Shown here in pieces: positions 53,719-63,013 of a stretch of 64,000 nucleotides of DNA. Numbering within the stretch: position 1 is the first letter of the stretch; every line of letters begins with the position of its first letter. A program made the translations under genes and the position numbers. Location of the stretch: positions 124,001 to 188,000 of the forward strand of contig UCEZ01000019.1 of the NCBI GenBank assembly GCA_900471525.1, written 5' to 3'. Source of the DNA: Hyphomicrobiales bacterium (lineage in GTDB: Bacteria; Pseudomonadota; Alphaproteobacteria; Rhizobiales; Rhizobiaceae). Below the pieces are notes generated by a model. That model saw nothing but the letters and a program-made list of their open reading frames with translations. It was not told where the DNA came from and made no database searches.

Positions 53719-54827
53719 TACTGGGCCCCTCCCGACTGCGCGGGCTTGCCGATTTCATTGAGCGGCAGATAGGGCAAGACGCCCTGGCCGTTCTTCTCGT
53801 CGAGAATGACCTTCTTGGACTTGCCGAGAACACTCTGCATCGTTTCGAGATAGAGACGCTTGCGCGTCACATCCGGGGCTTTCGCATAGGCGTCATAGAC
53901 GGAGATGAAGCGCTGCGCCTCACCCTGTGCTTCCTTGACGACACGGCCCTTGTAGGCAGCCGCCTCTTCGCGGAGCTGGGCTGCCTGTCCGCGGGCCTTG
54001 CCGAGCACCTGGTTGGCATATTGGTTGGCTTCCTCGACGAAACGGTCTTCGTCCTGTTCGGCGCGCTGCACTTCGTCGAAGGCATCGGCCACTTCGCGCG
54101 GCGGAGCCGCATCTTCAATGGCGACCGTGTTGACGGAGATGCCGGCACCATAGGTGTCCATCGTCGCCTGGATTGTCGTCTTCACGTCAGCTGCGATCGC
54201 CTGGCGGTTATCGCGGAAGATGTCCTGTGCCGGACGGCGGCCGACGACTTCGCGCATGGCGCTTTCGGCAACCTGCTGCAGCGTGTCGGACGGATCCTCG
54301 ACGTTGAAGAGATAGGCCTTCGGGTCTGTCACGGAAAACAGCACGGAAAACTGAACATTGACGATGTTCTGATCGCCCGAAAGCATGAGACCTGCGGCCG
54401 ACTGGTCGCCCAGACCCGACTTGCTGCCGATATTCTGCTGCTGCTCGGTAATCTTGACCATTTCGACCGTTTCAAGCGGCCAGAAATGGTAGTGCAGGCC
54501 CGGCATGGAAATCTCTTCCTTGGGCTTGCCGAAACGCATTTCGACGCCGCGCTCATCCGGCTGGACGGTATAGATCGAGTTGATCAGGATGAAGCCGACG
54601 ACGAGAAGGCCGATGATCGCGGCGACGCCGCCGTTAAAGCCACCCGGCACGACGCTTTTCAGCTGGTCCTGGCCCCGGCGGAAGATTTCCTCCAGATCCG
54701 GCGGACCGCCATTGCCACGGCCACCGCCGCCACGCGGGCGGTTCGGCCCCTGGCCCCAGGGACCTTTATTTCCGCCGCCGCCGCCCCAAGGACCACCGCC
54801 GCCGCCGTTCTGATTGCTCCAGGGCAT
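53718..54827 (-). CDS. hflK: HflK, membrane protease modulator, 369 aa
   Basis: Partner of HflC. Gly/Pro/Trp-rich N-terminus (MPWSNQNGGGGGPWGGGG), one helix (GVAAIIGLLVVGFILINSIYTVQPDERGVEMRFGK), SPFH domain, then a long coiled region (QAAQLREEAAAYKGRVVKEAQGEAQRFISVYDAYAKAPDVTRKRLYLETMQSVLGKSKKVILDE). A GAGGT site lies before the ATG. First gene of the block; the 150-base gap upstream probably holds its promoter. Confidence 0.97.
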   Translation of the reverse strand: MPWSNQNGGGGGPWGGGGGNKGPWGQGPNRPRGGGGRGNGGPPDLEEIFRRGQDQLKSVVPGGFNGGVAAIIGLLVVGFILINSIYTVQPDERGVEMRFGKPKEEISMPGLHYHFWPLETVEMVKITEQQQNIGSKSGLGDQSAAGLMLSGDQNIVNVQFSVLFSVTDPKAYLFNVEDPSDTLQQVAESAMREVVGRRPAQDIFRDNRQAIAADVKTTIQATMDTYGAGISVNTVAIEDAAPPREVADAFDEVQRAEQDEDRFVEEANQYANQVLGKARGQAAQLREEAAAYKGRVVKEAQGEAQRFISVYDAYAKAPDVTRKRLYLETMQSVLGKSKKVILDEKNGQGVLPYLPLNEIGKPAQSGGAQ

Positions 54828-54977
54828 TCATACCTCTTCCATAGAAAAAATTCCGAGATCAATGCCCCGCGGACGGGCCGCAGGCCATGATGTGAAACCG
54901 TTATAGGTATCTCCAGAACGGCTTTCAACGCAGCGCATCCAACTTCACCGTAAATCCGGCAAAATAGTTAGCATTGC

Positions 54978-55493
54978 TCAGCTTTTCCGCCGCCACGTCG
55001 AGAAATTCATGGCGTGGCTGTCCTTCTCCCCCTGCGGCAGGGGCTCATCGACGACCTTGTCGAAGATATCAGGATCGATCGACGGAAAACGCGTATCGCC
55101 GTCGATTGCAGCAGCGACCTCGGTCACATGCAGAATATCGGCGAGACCGATTGCCTGCCGATAAATCTCGCCCCCCCCGATCACGCAGACCTCATCGACG
55201 CCGAGTTCCGCCGCCCGCCGTCGCGCTTCGATGAGCGCCGCCTCCAGCGATTGGACGACCGTTGCGCCCTCCGCGGCAAAATCGGCATCGCGGCTGATGA
55301 CGATGTTGGGGCGGCCCGGCAGAGGCCTTCCGATCGAAGCCCAGGTCTTGCGTCCCATGATGACGGGCTTTCCGAGCGTCAGGGCCTTGAAACGCTTGAG
55401 ATCGCTGGGCAGATGCCACGGCAGCCCCCCGTCGCGGCCGATGACACCGTTCGAGGAAACGGCAACGACGATGGTCACTTTCGACTCAGTCAT
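54978..55493 (-). CDS. folA: Dihydrofolate reductase, 171 aa
   Basis: Regenerates tetrahydrofolate from dihydrofolate with NADPH. VTIVVAVSSNGVIGRDGGLPWHLPSDLKRFKALTLGKPVIMGRKTWASIGRPLPGRPNIVISRD, then VCVIGGGEIYRQAI and DILHVTEVAAAIDGDTRFP. The catalytic Asp is in WHLPSDLKRF. It follows thyA and a GST gene; the start at 55493 overlaps the GST stop by eight bases. Confidence 0.97.
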   Translation of the reverse strand: MTESKVTIVVAVSSNGVIGRDGGLPWHLPSDLKRFKALTLGKPVIMGRKTWASIGRPLPGRPNIVISRDADFAAEGATVVQSLEAALIEARRRAAELGVDEVCVIGGGEIYRQAIGLADILHVTEVAAAIDGDTRFPSIDPDIFDKVVDEPLPQGEKDSHAMNFSTWRRKS

Positions 55494-56091
55494 GAAATCC
55501 GTCCGGCTTGGCGTCGATCTCGCGGGCGCGAGCAAGGGCCGGACGCGAGGTCAAAGTTTGAACATAGCGATCGACGCTGCCGCTATCCGGCAAGAGCTTG
55601 CGCATCCACGAGAGCGCGCCGCCAAGCATGAGATCGGCGGCACTAACCTGGGCGCCCAGCAGATAGGGCTGGCTGTCGAGCGTCGCGATCACATGCGCGC
55701 ACATCTCCTCGTAGCCTCTCGCCAGGTTCGGATTGCTCTGTGTCATTCCGCTGATGAACGCGGTTCCGCACGGTTCGATCACGCCGGCATAATAGGCAAG
55801 CCACGACAGATAGGCGCCCCGCTCCGGATGACCGGCAGGCCGGCCCATTTCCGAGCCGGGGAAAAGCTCCGTCAGATATTGGCTGATCGCGGTCGATTCG
55901 GTGATAAGCACCCCATTGTGCAATAGCGCCGGAACCTGCTTGTGCGGATGCGGATTGTTGTCGTCCGGGCTGCCGGAACCATCCCAGCGGCGGATGGAGA
56001 CATAGCGGATGTCATATTCCGCGCCCAGCTCCTCAAGCAGCCAGAGGATGCGGCCCGATCGAGACATCGGCGCATGGAACAACGTCGGCAT
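55486..56091 (-). CDS. Glutathione S-transferase family protein, 201 aa
   Basis: Cytosolic GST-like protein. N-terminal thioredoxin fold TLFHAPMSRSGRILWLLEELGAEYDIRYVSI with the active-site Ser in MSRSGRI; QVPALLHNGVLITESTAISQYLTELFP binds glutathione; C-terminal helical domain with LGAQVSAADLMLGGALSWMRKLLP. Inserted between thyA and folA, overlapping folA. Substrate unknown. Confidence 0.93.
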   Translation of the reverse strand: MPTLFHAPMSRSGRILWLLEELGAEYDIRYVSIRRWDGSGSPDDNNPHPHKQVPALLHNGVLITESTAISQYLTELFPGSEMGRPAGHPERGAYLSWLAYYAGVIEPCGTAFISGMTQSNPNLARGYEEMCAHVIATLDSQPYLLGAQVSAADLMLGGALSWMRKLLPDSGSVDRYVQTLTSRPALARAREIDAKPDGFHD

Positions 56092-56153
56092 GTGGTCCTC
56101 CCAAACCGTTCGACATCAGGTGATCGTCCCTCACCTGCATGTCGTCATTAAGG

Positions 56154-56948
56154 TCAAACCGCGACCGGCGCCCTGATATGTGAATCGGCCTGGTAACCGA
56201 CGAGCTCAAAGTCTTCAAAACGAAAGGCAAACAGGTCTTTCACGTCCGGATTGATGACCATCCGCGGCAACGCCTTCGGCGTCCGCGTCAGTTGCTCTCG
56301 TACCTGGTCGAAATGATTGTGATAGATATGCGTGTCACCGAACGTGTGGACGAAATCACCGGGTTCAAGACCGCAGACCTGCGCCACCATCAGGGTCAGC
56401 AGCGCGTAGGAGGCAATGTTGAACGGCACGCCGAGGAAGACATCGCCGGAACGCTGATACAACTGGCAGGACAGCTTGCCATCGGAAACATAGAACTGAA
56501 AAAGGCAGTGGCACGGCGGCAGTGCCATCTCGTCCACTAGTGCCGGGTTCCAGGCCGAGACGATATGACGGCGCGAATTCGGGTTTTTCTTCAGGCCTTC
56601 GACAAGTGCCGCGATCTGATCGAGATGACGGCCGTCATGGGTCGGCCAGGAGCGCCATTGGTAACCATAGACGGGACCGAGGTCGCCGTTCTCGTCGGCC
56701 CATTCATCCCAAATGTTGACGCCGTTTTCCTTGAGGTAGTCGATGTTGGTATCGCCCTTCAGAAACCAGAGGAGTTCGTGGATGATCGATCTCAGATGCA
56801 GCTTCTTGGTGGTCAGGACCGGAAAGCCTTCCGCCAGATTGAAACGCATCTGATAGCCGAAGACCGAGCGCGTGCCGGTTCCTGTCCGATCGCTACGGTC
56901 GGAACCGGTCTCCATCACATGACGCAAGAGGTCGAGATATTGTTTCAT
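56154..56948 (-). CDS. thyA: Thymidylate synthase, 264 aa
   Basis: Methylates dUMP to dTMP with methylene-tetrahydrofolate. The catalytic Cys146 is in [13 protein letters not shown], at the same number as in the E. coli enzyme, which has the same length. Other motifs: [59 protein letters not shown]. Upstream of GST and folA in the same direction, coupling the enzyme that consumes folate with the one that restores it. Confidence 0.98.
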   Translation of the reverse strand: MKQYLDLLRHVMETGSDRSDRTGTGTRSVFGYQMRFNLAEGFPVLTTKKLHLRSIIHELLWFLKGDTNIDYLKENGVNIWDEWADENGDLGPVYGYQWRSWPTHDGRHLDQIAALVEGLKKNPNSRRHIVSAWNPALVDEMALPPCHCLFQFYVSDGKLSCQLYQRSGDVFLGVPFNIASYALLTLMVAQVCGLEPGDFVHTFGDTHIYHNHFDQVREQLTRTPKALPRMVINPDVKDLFAFRFEDFELVGYQADSHIRAPVAV

Positions 56949-57039
56949 AGGGTCCGCCGCCGATTCGTTTCGCGATAAAATAGGCGCAAGTCAGCGGCGA
57001 ACCAATCGGTAAATCCCGGGTGTCCCCAGGCAGGCACTA

Positions 57040-57348
57040 TCAAAGCGTCGCGAGTTTGCCGAGATGTTTTGCCACCAGATAATAGAACGTCACGCGGGAT
57101 TTCGACCGGTCGCCGGCCATGGTCCTGGCAACGGCGTCAACCGCAGCATCTGCATCCGGCCCGGTGACACCGAGCTTCTTGCCGCACCATTTCTCCTTGA
57201 CACGGTCGAGTTCTGTCGGGTCGGAGGCGGAGACGAGCGAGGAATCCCTGTTACGCAACGCGATACCCAGATGTTTGACGATCTTGTTCACAGCCGCCCC
57301 ATCGGCGGCGCTGTCGTACCTCTGCACGTCTGCGAGATAATCCGTCAT
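57040..57348 (-). CDS. DUF2853 family protein, 102 aa
   Basis: Small cytosolic alpha-helical protein. MTDYLADVQRYDSAADGAAVNKIVKHLGIALRNRDSSLVSASDPTELDRVKEKWCGKKLGV and SRVTFYYLVAKHLGKLATL match DUF2853, known structurally but without assigned function. It is divergent from the tmRNA gene. GGAGACACC precedes the ATG. Confidence 0.9.
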   Translation of the reverse strand: MTDYLADVQRYDSAADGAAVNKIVKHLGIALRNRDSSLVSASDPTELDRVKEKWCGKKLGVTGPDADAAVDAVARTMAGDRSKSRVTFYYLVAKHLGKLATL

Positions 57349-57535
57349 GGTGTCTCCTCACACGGTTTGGCTTCACGTTCAGCGCACATCCTTGATGAAG
57401 CAGGAGCAAACGGGAATCTTTTCACGCTTAGCGAGCAAGTCAAGGCCAATCCACCCGCGACAGACCGGAAGCCCTCCTGTATTTTCGAAAAGGCCCTTTT
57501 CTTGGCACGCTTTAAGACCTATATGTCACTTGCCG

Positions 57536-57830
57536 TCTTCGGGCGGCTATGGCGATAAACAGGCGATGGAATAAGCCTATTGGACCCGGGGGCGGTACCC
57601 GGCGCCTCCACCAAAAACTGGTCAGACTTTACTTACCGACCGGCTTTTGATGGGGGCGAAATAGGATCGACAAGGGTGTAAAGATCGACTTTTGCTCGGC
57701 ATTGTACCACCGTTATCGGGCTAAAATTGTAGTTGCAAACGACAACTATGCGGAAGCTCGTCTCGCTGCTTAATCGCAGTGTGACACTTCAAATCAAGTC
57801 CTTCCGGTTCGCACCGTAAGGCGGGGTCCG
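57536..57830 (+). ncRNA. ssrA: tmRNA, circularly permuted two-piece alpha-proteobacterial type
   Basis: Rescues stalled ribosomes. The acceptor piece comes first and ends GGCGCCTCCACCA at 57613; the coding piece starts GGGGGCG at 57652, and these ends pair as the acceptor stem. GGGTCC (57824-57829) complements GGACCC (57582-57587), joining the two pieces. The tag frame at 57735-57773 reads ANDNYAEARLAA, then TAA. Bases 57614-57651 are the spacer removed on maturation. The outer 5' boundary is approximate. sspB, the adaptor for tagged proteins, follows. Confidence 0.95.
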
Positions 57831-57855
57831 AAGGCACCTGGCAACAGAAGCCTTC
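57830..57855 (+). terminator. Hairpin after tmRNA
   Basis: GAAGGC (57830-57835) pairs with GCCTTC (57850-57855); the downstream stretch is pyrimidine-rich rather than a pure T-run. Probably ends or trims the tmRNA precursor. Confidence 0.45.
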
Positions 57856-58001
57856 ACCTTCTCCCCCCGTCCTTCGCCTTCTCCAATGCCTTGAAATGGT
57901 CTATAGATGATGCAAATGACTCGTGTATCGGGACTTTCCTGCGTACAGAGCCGATGGCATAAAGTGTGACAGAGTTGAGTTACAAGAAAGATGGGGATCT
58001 T

Positions 58002-58520
58002 ATGGGCCAAGACCATATCCGCTACGACATTCTCGCGCAGGACGCTCTTCGCAGCGTCATTCGCAAGGTCCTGACCGAAGTCGCAGCGACAGGTGCCCTT
58101 CCCGGAGATCATCATTTCTTCATCACCTTCCTCACCGGCGCGCCGGGCGTGCGCATTTCCCAACACCTGAAGGCCAAGTATGCAGAGCAGATGACGATCG
58201 TCGTGCAGCATCAGTTCTGGGACCTGAAGGTCACCGAGACGCTGTTCGAAATCGGCCTGTCCTTCTCCGACACGCCGGAAAAGCTGGTCATCCCGTTCAA
58301 TGCCATCCGAGGCTTCTACGATCCGTCCGTCAATTTCGAGCTTGAGTTCGACGTCGCGGCTGTCGAGGAGGACGAAGGCGCCGAAATCACAGCCTACCCG
58401 ATCGCGACCGCGGAAAAGTCTGCCGAGCCCGAGAGCGAAGCCTCCGCGAAGTCCGGCGATGACGGCAAGAAGGAGGGCGGCTCGGTGATCTCGCTCGATT
58501 CCTTCCGCAAGAAGAACTGA
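58002..58520 (+). CDS. sspB: SspB, ClpXP adaptor for ssrA-tagged proteins (alpha type), 172 aa
   Basis: Binds the ssrA tag and tethers substrates to ClpX. IRYDILAQDALRSVIRKVLTEVAATGALPGDHHFFITFLTGAPGVRISQHLKAKYAEQMTIVVQHQFWDLKVTETLFEIGLSFSDTPEKLVIPFNAIRGFYDPSVNFELEF is the whole tag-binding domain; after an acidic linker the C-terminal ClpX-binding tail reads GSVISLDSFRKKN. ATG at 58002 has GGGGA six bases upstream. Lies just after ssrA, its partner RNA. Confidence 0.97.
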   Translation: MGQDHIRYDILAQDALRSVIRKVLTEVAATGALPGDHHFFITFLTGAPGVRISQHLKAKYAEQMTIVVQHQFWDLKVTETLFEIGLSFSDTPEKLVIPFNAIRGFYDPSVNFELEFDVAAVEEDEGAEITAYPIATAEKSAEPESEASAKSGDDGKKEGGSVISLDSFRKKN

Positions 58521-58543
58521 AGCCACTTCCTGACAGGTTCATC

Positions 58544-58750
58544 ATGACCGGCGACGTCGTCAATCTCCGTCAGTTCCGTAAGCAGAAGGTGCGGACGGAG
58601 AAGGACAAAGCGGCGGAGCAGAACCGCATCTCCTTCGGCCGCACGAAGGCCGAGAAACAGCTGACCAAGACGCTCAACGACAAGGCCAGCAAGGCCCTGG
58701 ATCAGGGCAAGCGCGAGACGCCCCTGGATGATACCGACGACAAGACCTGA
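58544..58750 (+). CDS. DUF4169 family protein, 68 aa
   Basis: Small basic protein: VVNLRQFRKQKVRTEKDKAAEQNRISFGRTKAEKQLTKTLNDKASKALDQGKRE matches DUF4169. No membrane or signal segment. 23 bases after sspB; the sspB - DUF4169 - ribbon-helix-helix order is conserved in rhizobia, but the function is not known. Confidence 0.88.
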   Translation: MTGDVVNLRQFRKQKVRTEKDKAAEQNRISFGRTKAEKQLTKTLNDKASKALDQGKRETPLDDTDDKT

Positions 58751-58810
58751 GCATCGCGAGCGCCAAAACCTTTAATTCAATTTAAAATCAACCGATAAGC
58801 CCATTTTCCG

Positions 58811-58836
58811 GAATCACTTTCAGAAAAAGGTGATTC
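58811..58836. promoter_or_regulatory. Hairpin/palindrome before the ribbon-helix-helix gene
   Basis: GAATCACTTT (58811-58820) pairs with AAGGTGATTC (58827-58836) with one wobble. No U-tract follows in either direction, so an operator for the adjacent DNA-binding protein or a dispersed rhizobial palindrome are more likely than a terminator. Confidence 0.45.
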
Positions 58837-58854
58837 ACTTCCTGAGGCACTATC

Positions 58855-59070
58855 GTGATCCGCAAGCATTCCGCGACACTGCATGGCCACCGGACCAGCT
58901 TTTCGCTGGAGGAGCCGTTCTGGCAGGAGCTGAAGACGATCTCTGAAAGCCGCCAGATAGCACTTGCGCAACTGATCGCCGAAATCGACGATGGGCGTTC
59001 CGCAGACAGCAATCTGTCGTCCGCGCTCAGGGTTTATGTGCTGAACTGGATCAAACTCCACAGACTTTGA
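58855..59070 (+). CDS. Ribbon-helix-helix domain protein (RHH_4), 71 aa
   Basis: Short DNA-binding protein: RTSFSLEEPFWQELKTISESRQIALAQLIAEIDDGRSADSNLSSALRVYVLNWIKLH is the RHH_4 domain. Start GTG at 58855 has TGAGG eight bases upstream. Third gene after sspB; a 10-pair palindrome lies just upstream. Could regulate itself or the group; unproven. Confidence 0.87.
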   Translation: MIRKHSATLHGHRTSFSLEEPFWQELKTISESRQIALAQLIAEIDDGRSADSNLSSALRVYVLNWIKLHRL

Positions 59071-59126
59071 ACAAGCCAAAGGCGCACTGCCCGCCGCCTT
59101 GCTGCCCCCGGTGACCGTCGAAGCCG

Positions 59127-62100
59127 CTATTGCTGCGTGACGCCCGGCAAGGCTTCGAAATTCAAACCCTGTTGTGGAACAACCGGCTGCTCCTCGGCGG
59201 GCTGCTGCGTCGTGCCGCCCTGCGGCGCGGTCAGTTCCGCGCCCGGTACCACGCCGCCGGTCGGATCGAACGGCAACAGGGTCTGGTTTTTCTGCTCCTC
59301 GGCCTTCCGGGCAGCCTCTTGCGCGGCCTTGGTAGCAGCGGCTTCGTCCGCCGCCTTCTTCTCGGCCAGGGCTTTGGCTTCGGCCTCGGCCTTTTGCCGT
59401 GCAGCCTCCTGCGCCGCCAACTCGCGCCGACGCTGCTCTTCAACCGCGCGCAGACGGGCAGCCTCGCGCTCGGCGGCATTGGCCTTGTAGAGCGCCACTT
59501 CGCGGCGCAACCGCTGTTTTTCAAGCACGTTCGCCTGCAGCGTCTCGACGCGGCGGCGTTCACGCTCGAAGGCCCTCAGCGATAGGAAATTCGACAGATC
59601 GGTGACATCGAGTGTCAGGCCCGGCGAATGCAGAAGCCCGGCATAGCCAAGGCTCACTTTCGCCTCTGCACCGGTGAGTGCCTCTTCGCCCGGCCGGAAA
59701 TTGACATCGATACCAGCGTTCATCCGTTCATCCGGAAAGCTGATTTCCAGACTTCCGGAGAGCCCCGCGGCCGCGTCGCCCGCAGTCACGTTCTGAGCTC
59801 GCAGCGTGCCGCCCGCGATACTGAACGGTACAGTCACAGCCCCAAGCACCGCCTGTCCGGACAGAACTTCCTTCTCGGCGAGCGGCTTTACCCGATCCTG
59901 GGTGATGTCGCCTTCAAGCCGATCCGCAGCCGCCATGATGCCCGGTAGTGCGGTGGTGTTGAGACCATGCGCAACGGTATCCCGCAAAGTCGCCGTGCCG
60001 GACCCGCTTGCGGATTCAGCCATCGCCCGCGCCGTCTTGCCGGATGCCTCCATGGCAAGCGACAGGTCGAACCTGCCTTCGGCAACGGCAGCGTCGCCAG
60101 TCTTCCATACCGCAGCAGCCAGATCGCCGTCCTTGAGGTCAAGTCGTGTCTGGAAAAAGCCGGAACCATCGCCATTGCCGAGAAGCATTCGCCCATCGGC
60201 CTTGCCGCCCAGCCAGTTCCCGGCGATAGGATCGATCGCGATCTGATCGCCCTTCCAGGCAACCTTACCGGTCATATCCGAGACGGCGCCGTAGACACCC
60301 GGCCAGAACTGCTTGGCGGAAACATCGACTGTGACGTCCAGCCCACTCCAGGCGGGCTGGACAACCGGCGAGGTCGACAGGTCGCCATTCGTCGGGTTCT
60401 GGACGGAGCCCAGGATACCTTCGCCGATCCAGGCAAGATCAAGCGTGTCGAGCGCGATCTGGCCCGTCACCTTGCCGGGCGCTGTGCGGTCTATCGCCAA
60501 GGTACCGGAAAATGCGTTGCCGTCCGCCTTCCCCTCGATTGCCGAAAGTGTCACGGCTTCAGGCGTCGTCGCGATGTCCGCCTTCAGCGCCAACGGCAGG
60601 CCGGTGCCCATTTGTGGCAGGCCTATTCCCTCCAGCAGCAGGAAAGGCTCGAAATCCTGGCTTTCCAGCGTGATCTTCGATTGCCCGGAGAGGAATTTGT
60701 CGCGCGCCAGATCGATATCACCGTTTGCCGAAAGCGACGTCCGCGCTGTGGTAAACGTCAGCCCGGCATTCGCCTTCTGGCCGTCCGTGCCCTGCAGCTT
60801 CACCGACAGGATGGCATTCTCGTCGGCATCGAACGGCAACGGATCGAATCCGATCTGGCCAAGCAGGATGGGCGTTGATGGGTTTTCCATCGTTGCCTCC
60901 AACAGGATCCCCTGCCCGGCAAGCGCCTGCGCGATATCCGGCGCCTGATAGTTGGCCGCGATCCTGGTGCCGTTCGCGGTCCCCACGATGCCGAAGGTCA
61001 CCGGCGCCTTGCCATCCTGACTACCTGCCGTCAGCGTCAGGTCAAGCGCCGCATCGCTGTAATAGGGACCGCTTTTGACCAGCCGCTCCAGTGCCGGATG
61101 TGCCGTGGCATGCCGTTCGATCATCTTCAGGAAAGGCGTGAGGTCCGGAGATGCCAATTTCATCTTGGCCGAAATCACCGGCGCAGTCATCTCGCCGCTC
61201 ATGCGCCCCGACAACGCAAGCTGCGTCCCGGCGATATTGCCGATCGACACCCGCTCGGCCTGCAACTGGCCGTTCTTGAGGGTCGCTACCATCTGCACGT
61301 CAGTGGCGTCCTCGCCGAAGGCCGAGAATTGTTCGGCCGAAAGATCCGCTGCAATCGTATGCGACAAAACCGTGGCGTTGGACGCGTCACCTGCCACCAA
61401 ACCGGCCAGCGCCTGCAGCGCTTCCAGATCGATGCGGTTACCTTTGAGCTGCAGCGAAAGATTCGGCGGCGTGCCATCGAGTGCCTGCCGCTCGATCCGA
61501 CCGCGAAGCACGGCGGGGCCAGCTGCTACTTCCAGGCGCTCGAACTGCTGCAGCGTGTCGGTGAGGTTCACCGTCGCCGAAAAACCGGCGGTCTTCAGTT
61601 TGCGAATGGCCGGATCGACCGAACCGGCGAGCCAGGTCGCCAGACCCGATGGCTGGTTGGAGGCAACAAGCATCTCGCCGCGAAAAGCGCGCAGCCCACT
61701 TAGCTGCAGGCGGCCCTTGGCCTCGAACTGGGTGCGGCCGGGCAGTTGCGCCACCGCATTGTCAATCATCCATCCGGCCCCGTCTGGCCTGAGGTCAAGC
61801 CGGACCTCACGCACCGTCGTATCGCCGATGACAATCGCCGGCAGCTTCAGGCTCGCCCGGCCGGGCACCTGAGGGATCGGAATGTCGGCTGCAATCGCCA
61901 TGATCGCCGCAAGCCGCTGACGAACAGAAATCGCCGGATCGCGCCCGGTCTTGCCGGCCTCGCCGGTATTGCCGATGCGGCTGACGTCGATCTGCTGGCC
62001 ATCGGCCAGAAGCAGGAATTCCTGCTCCTTGCCGGTATCGAGCGTCGCCTCGCCGGTTACCAGATAGGGGTCGTCCTTGGGGCCGATCTCCAGCCGGTAG

Positions 62101-62930
62101 TCGGGAACGCGGATGCGCTCGTTGGTCAGCTCGAACTCGCCGGTCACCCGCAAGGCAGCCGATTGGTCCTGTGCCTTCTGCGCTTCCGGAGGCTTGTTTT
62201 CCGTCAGCGTGAACTTGCCCTGATAGAGCGGCTTGAAATCGACGATCTTCAGATCGCCGTCGAGTTCCACCCCGAAGGGCCGTTTGTCGGGCGTCAGCCG
62301 CGACCGCAGACCGAGCGTACCGGTCTCGTCGACCTCGCTGCTGGAAAAGGCAAAGCTGCCCGCTTCGCCGTCAAGCGCTGCTCGGCCTTCCATCTTCCAG
62401 GGTCCTGCAAGCGAACGGGCGGAAAGGTCCGCCTCGAGCCCGGTGATGCGCCGGGTCCGTCCGGTCTGCTCGTCGATGAAATCGATCTGGCCGCCGGTGA
62501 TCGCAACATTTTCGAGGATGACGGTCTTTGCCGGAATGGACGCCTTGCGTCCGCGCGCCCAGTCGAGCGTGCCGTCCGGCAACAGCCTCATCTTCGCCTT
62601 CGGAGATTCCAGCCGCATGTCGAAGATCAGCGCCTCGCCGGAAAGGAACGGCGCAAGCTCGGCATTCATCTTGAAGCGCTCGACCTGGATCAGCGGCTCG
62701 CCCGTCTCGGACTGGCCGACACGGACGTCATTGAGGGTTACCGAGGGGAACGGGATCAGGCGGGCATCGACGCTTCCGTGAACGACCACCGGCTTGCCCA
62801 TGATCCGGCTCGCCTCGCGTTCGAAGTCCTTGCGGAAATCCGTCCAGTCCACGAACAGTGGGGCAATCAGCGCGGCAAACAGCGCCACGACCAAAAGACC
62901 ACCGACAAAGACCAGAATTCGCGAAAGCAC
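59127..62930 (-). CDS. AsmA family outer-membrane biogenesis protein, 1267 aa
   Basis: A very long inner-membrane-anchored periplasmic protein of the AsmA/TamB-like lipid-transfer group. N-terminal helix at about 5-27 (ILVFVGGLLVVALFAALIAPLFVDW), then the AsmA start FRKDFEREASRIMGKPVVVHGSVDARLIPFPSVTLNDVRVG, long beta-rich repeats, and near the C-terminus an Arg/Glu/Ala-rich coiled coil (about 1120-1220) and a Pro/Gln-rich tail. Alone between sspB-RHH and the FAD oxidase. Confidence 0.92.
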   Translation of the reverse strand: MLSRILVFVGGLLVVALFAALIAPLFVDWTDFRKDFEREASRIMGKPVVVHGSVDARLIPFPSVTLNDVRVGQSETGEPLIQVERFKMNAELAPFLSGEALIFDMRLESPKAKMRLLPDGTLDWARGRKASIPAKTVILENVAITGGQIDFIDEQTGRTRRITGLEADLSARSLAGPWKMEGRAALDGEAGSFAFSSSEVDETGTLGLRSRLTPDKRPFGVELDGDLKIVDFKPLYQGKFTLTENKPPEAQKAQDQSAALRVTGEFELTNERIRVPDYRLEIGPKDDPYLVTGEATLDTGKEQEFLLLADGQQIDVSRIGNTGEAGKTGRDPAISVRQRLAAIMAIAADIPIPQVPGRASLKLPAIVIGDTTVREVRLDLRPDGAGWMIDNAVAQLPGRTQFEAKGRLQLSGLRAFRGEMLVASNQPSGLATWLAGSVDPAIRKLKTAGFSATVNLTDTLQQFERLEVAAGPAVLRGRIERQALDGTPPNLSLQLKGNRIDLEALQALAGLVAGDASNATVLSHTIAADLSAEQFSAFGEDATDVQMVATLKNGQLQAERVSIGNIAGTQLALSGRMSGEMTAPVISAKMKLASPDLTPFLKMIERHATAHPALERLVKSGPYYSDAALDLTLTAGSQDGKAPVTFGIVGTANGTRIAANYQAPDIAQALAGQGILLEATMENPSTPILLGQIGFDPLPFDADENAILSVKLQGTDGQKANAGLTFTTARTSLSANGDIDLARDKFLSGQSKITLESQDFEPFLLLEGIGLPQMGTGLPLALKADIATTPEAVTLSAIEGKADGNAFSGTLAIDRTAPGKVTGQIALDTLDLAWIGEGILGSVQNPTNGDLSTSPVVQPAWSGLDVTVDVSAKQFWPGVYGAVSDMTGKVAWKGDQIAIDPIAGNWLGGKADGRMLLGNGDGSGFFQTRLDLKDGDLAAAVWKTGDAAVAEGRFDLSLAMEASGKTARAMAESASGSGTATLRDTVAHGLNTTALPGIMAAADRLEGDITQDRVKPLAEKEVLSGQAVLGAVTVPFSIAGGTLRAQNVTAGDAAAGLSGSLEISFPDERMNAGIDVNFRPGEEALTGAEAKVSLGYAGLLHSPGLTLDVTDLSNFLSLRAFERERRRVETLQANVLEKQRLRREVALYKANAAEREAARLRAVEEQRRRELAAQEAARQKAEAEAKALAEKKAADEAAATKAAQEAARKAEEQKNQTLLPFDPTGGVVPGAELTAPQGGTTQQPAEEQPVVPQQGLNFEALPGVTQQ

Positions 62931-63013
62931 CAGTTGAAAGTCCTATCCCATTTGTCCGCGGAAGATAGCGCCCTTGGCGGCGTCTACCACTCCTTAACAC
63001 CCACTCGCCTTTT

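Noticed and set aside
57500-57535. Promoter for ssrA
   Set aside because: CTATAT is present but no -35 element at proper spacing could be found; left uncalled.
57789-58526. Long open frame on the minus strand opposite sspB
   Set aside because: It is antisense to sspB and to the 3' end of tmRNA and has no recognisable domain; the plus-strand genes are certain.
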